Assembly (NCBI GenBank): GCA_028065725.1
Contig: JAPTVL010000144.1
Coordinates: 1 to 10,799, forward strand
Length of the DNA stretch: 10,799 nt
Reading direction: 5' to 3'
Source of the DNA: Betaproteobacteria bacterium
GTDB taxonomy: Bacteria > Pseudomonadota > Gammaproteobacteria > Burkholderiales > Rhodocyclaceae
Shown: piece by piece, positions 1-7,300 of the stretch
Position numbering within the stretch: the first letter of the stretch is position 1
Layout: each line of letters opens with the position of its first letter
The notes under the pieces: model-generated
Databases searched by the model: none
The model's input: only the letters and a program-made list of their open reading frames with translations
What the model was told of the DNA's origin: nothing
Program-made: the position numbers and the translations under genes

Positions 1-4
1 ATGA

Positions 5-103
5 GCAGTCGCCAGCGGCGGTCAAGGAGTGACCGCGCTGGCCAACAAACCCGAGCGCGTCAAAACCTTCTTCCAGGACCCGTTCGTCAAGTACGCCGCA
101 TGA
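5..103 (+). pseudogene. Coding-like C-terminal fragment, unknown protein
   Basis: This frame reads 32 codons to a TGA at 101-103, ending in a protein-like tail (ANKPERV, then KTFFQDPFVKYAA). Third codon positions are mostly G or C, as in the real genes of the window, which argues that it is or was coding. A TGA at positions 2-4 in the same frame and the lack of a good start mean it cannot be an intact gene as read here. It may be the end of a gene broken by a nonsense change or frameshift just left of the window. I do not recognise the family. An overlapping frame from position 1 (73 codons) is arginine-rich and not protein-like. Confidence 0.3.
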
Positions 104-317
104 CACTGTTTGAGGGCCGGATCAATAGGCCAGGGCCGTTGCGAGCCAAGCCGATGGTCCTCGGCCGCATACAACATGGCTCCTTCGTCCGTCACATGCG
201 CGCCTTCTTGCATTGCGTGTGAGTGCCCTAGCCCCAGAGTCCTTCAGACCAGGAAGGGGCACAAATCAGGGCGGCACCAGAGCGGCGCTCGCACAACGAC
301 GTTCGTACAATAGGACG
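104..317. other. Intergenic region before the methyltransferase, no gene seen
   Basis: About 210 bases lie between the left-edge fragment and the methyltransferase start. Short frames exist on both strands but none has protein-like composition, and I see no tRNA, strong hairpin or repeat. TACAAT at 306-311 resembles a -10 box, but it has no matching -35 box and lies only 6 bases before the chosen ATG. It could serve a leaderless transcript or be chance. Confidence 0.4.
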
Positions 318-1289
318 ATGGATGAACATGTCGTCACGACCGCTGACACCGGCACGGGAACGAACAAGCGCGCGACCTCGGTGGACGTTCGCCACGGCGA
401 CGCGTTCGACCTCTTTGATACGCTGCCGAAGGCATCCATCGATCTAGTCATCACGAGTCCACCCTACTGGGGTCACCGGGACTACGGCTTGCCTCACAAC
501 TGGGAGTTTTTCAACGATATCCCATCGGTGAGGAAGATCGGCGCAGAGAGCCCGGGTTACGCTTGGTACCGCGATTGCGGCGGCCTTCTTGGATTGGAAC
601 CATACCCCGAGTGGTATGTGCAGCATCTTGCCGAAGTCCTCGACAAGGCAAAGGCCAGGCTGAAGGGAAGCGGCTCGATGTGGATCAACATCGGCGACAC
701 CTACTTTGCTCGATGGGCAAGCATCCGCGAACGAGGTCGCCAGGGCCTCGGAGCTGAGGAACGATACCGCCGCAAAACACCGCTCGGAGGGATTCGCCAA
801 GAGAAGAATCTCTTGCTGATCCCCGCGCGGTTCGCAATCGCAATGCAAGAGCGCGGGTGGATCCTCCGCAACGATGTGATCTGGCACAAACCAAATGCCG
901 TTCCCCGTCCTGAAGGGGACAGATTGCGCAGCGTACACGAGCACTTCTTTCATTTCGTGAAAAAACCCCCGAACGGGCGGCCTACGTACTACTACGACAT
1001 CGACCATGCGGAATCGAGCGCTGGTGACGTTGTAACGGTCAACGTCGCTCCAGGCGAAGGTGGCCACAGCGCCACCTTCCCCCACGACCTGATCGAGCCT
1101 CGTATCCTTACATCCTGCCCTCCTGGCGGAGTTGTCCTTGATCCATTTTCCGGCACGGGACGCGCACTTGAGGTGGCGCTGGAGCACGGCAGGAGCGCAA
1201 TCGGGTTCGATGCGCAGAGTGCTTTTATAGAACTCCAACAGTCCAAGTTCAATGGCAACAAACGCCCGCGGCGGCAACTTCGTCAGTGA
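318..1289 (+). CDS. Site-specific DNA methyltransferase, beta class (probable N4-cytosine)
   Basis: Predicted S-adenosylmethionine-dependent DNA methyltransferase of 323 residues, acting as the protective half of a restriction-modification pair. Catalytic motif IV, TSPPYW, is at residues 46-51. A block with HKPNAVPRP (190-198), typical of this family, follows. Motif X-like HSATFPHDLIEP is near 250-261, and the SAM-binding motif I, DPFSGTGR, is at 275-282. Motif IV preceding motif I defines the beta class. TSPPY rather than DPPY favours cytosine-N4 over adenine-N6, but that is not proof. The target-recognition part (about 210-250) is short. The frame is open back to 213; ATG 318 is chosen because the 35 extra residues look non-conserved and AGGA lies just upstream, so the start is moderately certain. 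The gene overlaps the next one, a NotI-type endonuclease, which suggests it modifies a GCGGCCGC-like site. Confidence 0.9.
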   Translation: MDEHVVTTADTGTGTNKRATSVDVRHGDAFDLFDTLPKASIDLVITSPPYWGHRDYGLPHNWEFFNDIPSVRKIGAESPGYAWYRDCGGLLGLEPYPEWYVQHLAEVLDKAKARLKGSGSMWINIGDTYFARWASIRERGRQGLGAEERYRRKTPLGGIRQEKNLLLIPARFAIAMQERGWILRNDVIWHKPNAVPRPEGDRLRSVHEHFFHFVKKPPNGRPTYYYDIDHAESSAGDVVTVNVAPGEGGHSATFPHDLIEPRILTSCPPGGVVLDPFSGTGRALEVALEHGRSAIGFDAQSAFIELQQSKFNGNKRPRRQLRQ

Positions 1290-2397
1290 GTGGTACGGCC
1301 AGCGCATCTACCCTGAAGTGAGGCTTCAGGTGTCCGCGGTGTCTGGCCGTGCTGCTGGGAGATGCCCCTTCCTCAGCGACGTTCTTCATCGCAGTACAGA
1401 TTGCGTGAAGAATGAAAATTCCAGCGGCGTGTGTTCAATCAGCAGCAGCAGCAATGGGCCTCGTCAAGACTGGCTCGTCTGCCCATACCGCGTTATTAAT
1501 TCGACGATCGTAAGGCGCAGCTGTCAGTTAATTTTCCAGCTAGACCGTGCGGTTGAGCCGGTGCCCGTATCGATCCTCCGCGACGAAGCAGAACTGGCGC
1601 GCCTGACCAGTACCATCGCAGCAGACGGAGTGGGCTACGTTTTCTTTCAAGACAAACTCGGGGGTGAGATTTCCGTTATTGGGACACGTAGATCCCCCGA
1701 GATGGCCTTTGATGTCACAGTAGCTGAGATTAAGTCCAATGGCAACGGTGGCTATGCCGTGTCTCGATATGGAATACTCGAACTGCAAACAATGGATTAC
1801 CACGGCACCTATCGACACGCCGTGAGAAACCTTCGCGACGGATTGCGACTACATTCACAGGAGTTCGCACAAATCCTGACGGCAAACCTGACGCACTGGT
1901 CTGGGGAAGGCGTTGAAGGTCCGAACATTGCAAACGTATTTAAGCGAACCTTCTACCAGATGCTGCTTAAATTCCGCCTTGCGGGTAATGGCTCAGCGGC
2001 TGCAGGCACAGTCCTGGCAATCCCGCAGTCGGTATGGGATAGCTGGCAACCTTTTCTCGGAGCACCAGAACTCGAGGAGGAAGCCCCTGGAATCAAGCGC
2101 CTCAGGGCAGCGTCCGGCGTTCCCGAGGAACCGCCACTCAATGCGTATATTTGCGTATTCGACTTGGACGCCACGAGTCCACAGGCAGTGTCGCCAGTGG
2201 TTATCCGCGAGTTCATTCGCATTTCACCGGAGCGGATGACGCATCATGCGTTTACAGAAGTGCCAGCGCATATTTTGCAGTCAATTCAGACTGAGTCTTC
2301 AGTGCTGGCAACAATCAAATCACGTCTCGGCGAGTGGTGGCCGGCGTTTCAGGAACAAGGCGCCCGCCCCCGGCGGCGGCGACGACCAGGGACCTAG
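1252..2397 (+). CDS. NotI-family type II restriction endonuclease
   Basis: Predicted restriction endonuclease of 381 residues, close in length to NotI. Features remembered from the NotI family appear in order: an N-terminal block with YGQRIYPEV (15-23); four cysteines, C38, C51, C61 and C77, within CPFL, DCVK, GVCS and WLVCPYR, matching the iron-binding cysteine set of NotI; FFQDKLGGEIS (131-141); and a PD-(D/E)XK-type core with D154 (AFDVT) followed by LELQTMDYHGTYRHAV, whose E177 and Q179 match the NotI E-x-Q active-site pair. GPNIANVFKRTFYQM (223-237) and AIPQSVWDSW (256-265) are further family blocks, and the protein ends in a basic tail. The gene starts inside the methyltransferase gene in another frame, with a weak ribosome site, so translation is probably coupled and kept low. 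Base composition is lower in GC than the downstream operon. The true target may differ from GCGGCCGC. Confidence 0.93.
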   Translation: MATNARGGNFVSEWYGQRIYPEVRLQVSAVSGRAAGRCPFLSDVLHRSTDCVKNENSSGVCSISSSSNGPRQDWLVCPYRVINSTIVRRSCQLIFQLDRAVEPVPVSILRDEAELARLTSTIAADGVGYVFFQDKLGGEISVIGTRRSPEMAFDVTVAEIKSNGNGGYAVSRYGILELQTMDYHGTYRHAVRNLRDGLRLHSQEFAQILTANLTHWSGEGVEGPNIANVFKRTFYQMLLKFRLAGNGSAAAGTVLAIPQSVWDSWQPFLGAPELEEEAPGIKRLRAASGVPEEPPLNAYICVFDLDATSPQAVSPVVIREFIRISPERMTHHAFTEVPAHILQSIQTESSVLATIKSRLGEWWPAFQEQGARPRRRRRPGT

Positions 2398-2504
2398 CTA
2401 CGGCACGACTTCATCGAACTCACAAAGCGCGAAGCTGAGTCCCTTCTTAGGGGACTGCTACTCCAGTGCCTCGTCCGGCCCTGCATGGCTGTGACGAATT
2501 CAGG

Positions 2505-2530
2505 GACCTGGCCTTGACCAGGTCTTTTTT
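2505..2530 (+). terminator. Rho-independent terminator after the restriction endonuclease
   Basis: A perfect 7-bp stem (GACCTGG at 2505-2511 with CCAGGTC at 2518-2524) encloses a 6-base loop and runs directly into six T residues (2525-2530). It lies 107 bases after the endonuclease stop and closes the restriction-modification transcript, insulating it from the operon that follows. A weaker 6-bp hairpin (2438-2443 with 2451-2456) upstream has no T run. Confidence 0.9.
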
Positions 2531-2577
2531 CTTCCTGACGGCGGTCAAACGTCGTTCGAGTCACAACCCACAGGGAA

Positions 2578-2781
2578 TTACTCTAATGGAAGGCGTGAAT
2601 GCCGAGCCAAGATGACCGCCTCCTTCGGTTCGTTGACATAGCCCTGCACCATCCACTGGACGATCTGCTCGTACACACAGCCGCTCTCGTCCTCGAGCCG
2701 CTTGACGCCACCGATTCGCTGGACCGCAGCTGCGATCCAGTTGATTCTTGGAATTTCGATGATCGGATCAATCGGACGAGC
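2578..2781 (-). pseudogene. YdaS/Cro-like helix-turn-helix remnant
   Basis: Read on the minus strand, 67 codons are open between a stop at 2782-2784 and a TAA at 2578-2580. The middle reads like a small Cro/YdaS-type DNA-binding protein: INWIAAAVQRIGGVKRLEDE, then SGCVYEQIVQWMVQGYV, then NEPKEAVILARHS. This matches the usual pattern of a first helix, Gly-Gly-x-x-x-Leu, the recognition helix before a Trp, and a closing helix. There is no ATG, GTG or TTG before the conserved part; an ATT codon sits at the expected start. It is most simply a decayed regulator gene, or one using a rare start. The family assignment is by pattern only. Confidence 0.4.
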
Positions 2782-2843
2782 TTACACGGTATAAGGAAGG
2801 CATTCTTGAGAGTTCAATCAGGGAGTTGAGCCGGGCAAGCCCA

Positions 2844-2878
2844 GGCCACTACGGGTTTTTCAGTGACTCCCGATTGAT
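2844..2878 (+). promoter_or_regulatory. Direct repeat copy A: putative promoter of the sigma-like gene
   Basis: A 35-base element aligns without gaps to copy B at 7670-7704, with 28 of 35 positions identical. Conserved blocks are GGCCA, TACGG, TTTTTC, GA and CCCGATTGAT. It ends 37 bases before the ATG of the sigma-like gene. The two longest conserved blocks, TACGG with the T run and CCCGATTGAT, are spaced like the -35 and -10 boxes of an alternative-sigma promoter: 17 bases lie between TACGG and GATTGAT. The promoter role is inferred from placement and from the adjacent sigma-like gene. Confidence 0.6.
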
Positions 2879-2882
2879 AAGT

Positions 2883-2919
2883 GGAGGAGGAATCGATCTT
2901 GAAAGGCTTCGGAGCATGA
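2883..2919 (+). promoter_or_regulatory. Strong Shine-Dalgarno with possible 6-codon leader peptide
   Basis: GGAGGAGG (2883-2890) is an excellent ribosome-binding site but has no start codon in the sigma gene's frame at the right distance. It does fit a TTG at 2899 that opens a six-residue reading frame (MKGFGA), whose TGA at 2917-2919 overlaps the ATG at 2916 of the sigma-like gene. Translation of the regulator may therefore be coupled to a leader peptide. The alternative is loose initiation straight at 2916. Confidence 0.3.
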
Positions 2920-3704
2920 AAAGAAGCGGTGCGCCTGCAGGCACGGGGGACCAACCTTCGCCGAGGGCAGAGATGCTGGCGGAGGTCCGGGCGCTCCATG
3001 GTGCGGATCGATCCGCACGACTGGCGATCAGGCACGGCAAGCCCGGCCATATCGATGACGAGGTGGTCGTGACCCTGGCCCTCGCGGCTCGGCGCGTCGG
3101 CGACGTGCCGGCTGAGAACGAGTTTGCTAGCGCCATGTTGCAGCGCATCGCTATCCAGGTGAAGGCCCACGTAGGCAAGAACGTGAGCTGGCAGAGGCTT
3201 GGCGGTGGCAAGGAGGCGGCGGTCGCGGATTTCACGCAAGCGATTGCGCTGCTAATCCTGGCGGACCCCAACCAGCCTTGCCATGCCGAGGTCGCATTTG
3301 GCGACTACGTCTACAAGAAGTCGCTGGACCAGGCGGCGAAGCTGTTCGCAAAAAAGCATAGCGCGGGCCAGACTCTCGACGACGACGCCGAGGCTGATGC
3401 TCAAGAAGGTGACCTTGATGTCGCGCCCGCGGGCTACCTGTCACCCGAGGAGTTTCTGCAAACCCTTCAAGAGGAACAGCAGGACGAGGACCTGCTCTGC
3501 CATATCCGAGAAATCGTCCAAAGTGACGAGTTGCCCGAGAAGGCCAACCTAGCCTTCACGCTTCGGTACTACGGCCAGCTGCCGATCGATTCGAAGAAGG
3601 ACGAGGTGGTCACCATCGCCAAGCTGATGGGTGTCACGGAGAAGACGGTCACGAAATACATCAATGAGGCAATCGCCCTCATTCGCAAAGGGCTGGAGCA
3701 ATGA
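2916..3704 (+). CDS. Sigma-70-family-like transcription factor
   Basis: Predicted 262-residue regulator resembling a sigma factor that would direct RNA polymerase to its own promoters. Residues 65-148 fit region 2: a helical stretch, SWQRLGGGKEAAVADF, then CHAEVAFGDYVYKKSLDQA (122-140). An acidic linker follows (155-195). Residues 205-260 fit region 4, with AFTLRYYG leading into a helix-turn-helix, TIAKLMGVTEKTVTKYINEA (233-252). The frame is open back to a TTG at 2826, but that start would place the conserved promoter-like repeat inside the gene, so ATG 2916 is preferred. The stop overlaps the next start as ATGA, typical of a sigma/anti-sigma pair. The 37-base gap from the repeat suggests autoregulation. 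The sigma assignment is by pattern; an activator with a sigma-like C-terminus is the alternative. Confidence 0.75.
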   Translation: MKRSGAPAGTGDQPSPRAEMLAEVRALHGADRSARLAIRHGKPGHIDDEVVVTLALAARRVGDVPAENEFASAMLQRIAIQVKAHVGKNVSWQRLGGGKEAAVADFTQAIALLILADPNQPCHAEVAFGDYVYKKSLDQAAKLFAKKHSAGQTLDDDAEADAQEGDLDVAPAGYLSPEEFLQTLQEEQQDEDLLCHIREIVQSDELPEKANLAFTLRYYGQLPIDSKKDEVVTIAKLMGVTEKTVTKYINEAIALIRKGLEQ

Positions 3705-4333
3705 ACAGGAACCACAGTGAAGGCCTGGACCAAGTCCTGGCCAGCTATGCCGAAGCATCGGAGAAGTTCGACGCGCGGGTGCTGCACGACTACATCCAGC
3801 GCTACCCGAAGTTCGCTGATGCGCTGAATCGCTATGCGCAAGTCCAGCTGTCGTCGGTTCGCGCGACCGCTGAAGAGATCGCCAAGACCGACCTGAGCGA
3901 CGACGAGCTGTTGCCTATGCAAAGCAAGCTACTTCAGCGGCTGCAGCAGCTTCGCTCGCCTATGGCTGCCGGCGAAGATGATGCCAAGGAAGCGGCGAAG
4001 AAGCTAGCCGTGATCAAAGGGGCGAAGGCGACCGAAGCGGCCGCAATGGCTGTCTTCGGCGGCATTGGCTGTGGTCAGGATGATCTCCTCTTGCTGGTCA
4101 CTGAGCCCACGCCTGGCATCAGCGACGTTCCTGACTGGGTGTACTCGGGCCTCGGCGGACATCTTGGCGTTTCATTGGCAGGCGTACGCGCCAGCATCGC
4201 CAGTAGACTCGGTGCTCAGCGCTTCAGCGCGTCCAACAAGCCGATCAACGCCAACCCGCTCACGTGGGAGGAAGCAGTGGAACAGTCAATCACGGATGAA
4301 GCCACGAAGCAGGCAATTCTGCGGAGGTCCTGA
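3701..4333 (+). CDS. Unknown protein coupled to the sigma-like gene (candidate anti-sigma or sensor)
   Basis: A 210-residue soluble protein with no signal peptide or membrane segment and no family I can name. The N-terminus (8-50) is helical and carries DYIQRYPKFADALNRYAQ. I have the impression that similar Y-P-x-(a/y)-x-x-x-L segments occur in small regulatory proteins, but this is weak. A helical, Ala/Lys-rich middle (55-118) leads to a Gly/hydrophobic region with GGLGxHLGVSLAGVRASIASRL-like content (149-170) and a C-terminal LTWEEAVEQSITDEATKQ block (187-204). The ATG overlaps the sigma-like stop by four bases, so the two are probably made in fixed ratio. This arrangement is common for anti-sigma factors. 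A peptidase of the ImmA/IrrE type, which in other systems cleaves regulators, is encoded 38 bases downstream. The anti-sigma role is inference only. The gene contains one GCGGCCGC site. Confidence 0.8.
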   Translation: MNRNHSEGLDQVLASYAEASEKFDARVLHDYIQRYPKFADALNRYAQVQLSSVRATAEEIAKTDLSDDELLPMQSKLLQRLQQLRSPMAAGEDDAKEAAKKLAVIKGAKATEAAAMAVFGGIGCGQDDLLLLVTEPTPGISDVPDWVYSGLGGHLGVSLAGVRASIASRLGAQRFSASNKPINANPLTWEEAVEQSITDEATKQAILRRS

Positions 4334-4371
4334 GTTCTGATTCAATCTTCCAGAGTCGATCGTCCACCGGT

Positions 4372-7300
4372 ATGAATCCCTTCGACGCCGCACGCTCCGA
4401 GGCAGCAAAGCTGCGCGGCGAGTTGCGCGCTGCGGGCATCGGTCTCGATCAACCATCATTTGACTTGGTGGTCGCTGCCTGTCGGCACCTGGACGTCACG
4501 CTCAAGAAGGCAAAGCCGACGTTCCCTCTGTTGAAGGGTGCCGACGCCACGATCAACGTCGCCCGCCTGTGGCTCTATGTCCGTGACGACGTGCCGGACG
4601 AGGTCAAGGCCTTCCTTATTGCCCACGAACTCGGGCACCTGCGCCTGCATCCGCTGGATGTGGGTGTCGTGGAAGTCACGGAGGAAGCGCTGACTGCCGA
4701 GACCAGTTCTACCGGCGCCAGGGACGTGGAGGGCTATGGGGCGCGCGAGCGCCAGGAGCTGCAGGCAAACGTGTTTTCCCGGGAGTTCCTGCTGCCCCGC
4801 GCGGACGCCCGGGCGCTCTTCATCGACAGCGGCAGGAGCGCTTCCAACATCGCTGGCGACAAGAAGCTGCCTTTGGAACTCGTACGGCTGCAGCTGTACG
4901 ATGGGGTACTGTTGCCGGAGCTTGCGAAGAGCAGCAAGACCTACTCGTTGCCTGCCGGGCCAACCGAGGCCCAGCGCCCGGCGGTCGAAAGCAAGGCCCG
5001 GGTCAGCCTGGTGCAGGCGGGGCCCGGTACGGGCAAGACCACCGCACTGCTGCTGCGGCTGAGGAATCTCATCGAGCAAGGTGTCGCGCCAGAGAGCATC
5101 GTCATCCTGACTTTCTCCAACAAAGCAGCTCGCGAGTTGGTGGAGCGTGCCCGCGCCGGCAACATCCCGAACGCTGACCGAGTCTGGATCGGGACCTTTC
5201 ACGCCTTCGGGCTGGAGTTCCTGCGCAAGTTCGGCCACCTGCACGGCCTGGAGGCGCGCTTTCCCGTCCTCGACAAGCTCGCCACTCTGGCGATGCTGGA
5301 AGCCGACCTGCCTAATCTTGAGCTTTCAGCCTTCGATCCGTACTCCAACCCCTTCCCGTGGCTGGAGGACGTCGTGGACACCATCCGGCGCGCCAAGGAC
5401 GAAGTCCTCGATGCTGCCGGCTTCGAGCGCAAAGTGGCGGACTCGCCAGCGGCCGATGCCGCGCTGACCGCCAAGCGCCGCGACGTGGCGACCATCTTCC
5501 AGCGCTATGAGCTGCTGCTCGCGCGGCGCAAGACGATCGACCTGACCGACCTTCTTTGCGTCGCGATCAGGCTTCTCCAATCCAATGACGAAGCGGTCGC
5601 CGCGTTCAAGGCCGGGATCAAGCATGTCCTCGTCGACGAGTACCAGGACGTCAACCGCGCGAGTGCGCTGCTGGTGCGCGAGCTGGCGCATATGGAAGAC
5701 AAAGTGCTGTGGGTGGTCGGTGACGCCAACCAGGCGATCTACGCCTTCATGGGGGCCTCGGCGACCAACCTCGACAAGTTCGCCGAGGACTTCCCCGATG
5801 CGAAGCCGATTCCACTCCTGGCGAACCACCGCAGCTCGCAGGAGATCGTCGATGCCTTCACCGCCGTGGCGGAGAAGAATCCCGAAGGGCGGGCAGTCAT
5901 CAAGCTGCAGGCGGAAATGGGACCGGTCGGGCACGGCCCCAATTTGGCGGGCGTGGCGAATGCCTGCGAGAAAATCGCCGCGCTGGCATGGCGAATCCGC
6001 GAACTGGAGCGCAAGGAGGTTCCCCTCGCCGAGCAGGCTGTCATCGCGTACAAGAACGCGACGGCCGCTGCCGTAGCGGCCGGTCTCGAGGCGGCGGGCA
6101 TACCCGTGCTCTTCCTCGGCAACATCTTTGAGCGCCCCGAGGTCAAGGACCTCCTGTGCATGCTGCAGCTGGCTGTGGATCCTCTTGGCGTCAACCTCGT
6201 GCGGCGCTGGTACTCACCCCTGCTGGCGCTTAGCCGCGAGGGCGCCGATCGCATCTTCAGCCATGCGCCCGCCGAAGAGCGACACTGGATGGAGACTGCC
6301 GACGTCGAACTGTCGGAGGCGGACCGGCAAGCCCGCGACACGCTCGTTCGCATGTGTCGCTACGTCGAGCAAAACGACTCACCGTGGGATGCGCTGGCCA
6401 AGCTGCTGCTCGAGGACGGGGAGTGGCTGCGCGATCTCGCGAAGCGGCAGGACCAGGCGGGCGTGAATTCCAGGATGGCGATCTGGCAGTTCGTGCACTT
6501 CTGCCGGGCGCCAGACGGCACCGGCCGCTGGTCGACGGTGAAGAACCTGCCGCAGCGCATTCGGGACCGCGTGCGCATGAACGAAGACCGTAGCATGCGC
6601 GCCGTGCCGCCCGAGGCGGAGAGGCTGAATGCGGTTCGCATCCTCACTGCCCACGGCAGCAAGGGTCTGGAGTTCGACGCGGTCCATTTCGTCGAGGCTG
6701 CGAAGGACATCTTCGAGCCGGCGCGGGCGGATACGAACCACCTGATGCCCGAGTCCGTCTTGAGCAAGGAGGCGGCCTTCGAGACGCAGCGAAACGAGCG
6801 CCACAACCTGCTCTATGTCGCGATCTCCAGGCCGAGGCTATACCTGACCGTCTACTTGCAAGCAGACGAGGAGATCCCAAGCGCGCTGGACGGCCAGCTG
6901 GCTGGTCTGTTCCCTGGCTGGCCGGCTCCCGGCGCGCCGCAGACGTCCAGCGTCGCCACAGCAGCCGGCGGCACTGCCGTCGAACTGGCGCCGTACCTCG
7001 AATTCGTCAAATGCCCTCGTCGTCACGAAATGCGCACCCGGGCCGGGGGTGCCATGCGCGACGAGCTCAAGATGTACCGCGCCGTCGGGGTGGCCGCCGA
7101 GCGCACCCTGCGCGCCCTGATGGCCGACAGCTCCTTGCTCGCAGATCCAGGCTGGAAGCAAGCGGCGCAGGAAAGCGTGCGTAACCTGAAGAATCCGGCG
7201 TTCACCGAATCCGCTGGATTGCAGCAGCGGGTCTTCCAGTGGGTGGGGCGTGGGCGCGATCTCCTGATGCAGGGCGGCCAGTCGGGCGTTGTCGTGCCCA

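Noticed and set aside
1..222. 73-codon frame starting at the first base
   Set aside because: Arginine- and glutamine-rich, no recognisable domain, and the overlapping frame 2 has better coding character; no upstream sequence to judge a ribosome site.
444..1307. Long minus-strand frame opposite the methyltransferase
   Set aside because: Shadow of a GC-rich gene on the other strand; the plus strand carries complete methyltransferase motifs.
2826..2915. TTG-initiated extension of the sigma-like gene
   Set aside because: It would put the conserved promoter-like repeat inside the coding region; the 37-base spacing from repeat to ATG 2916 matches that of the second copy.
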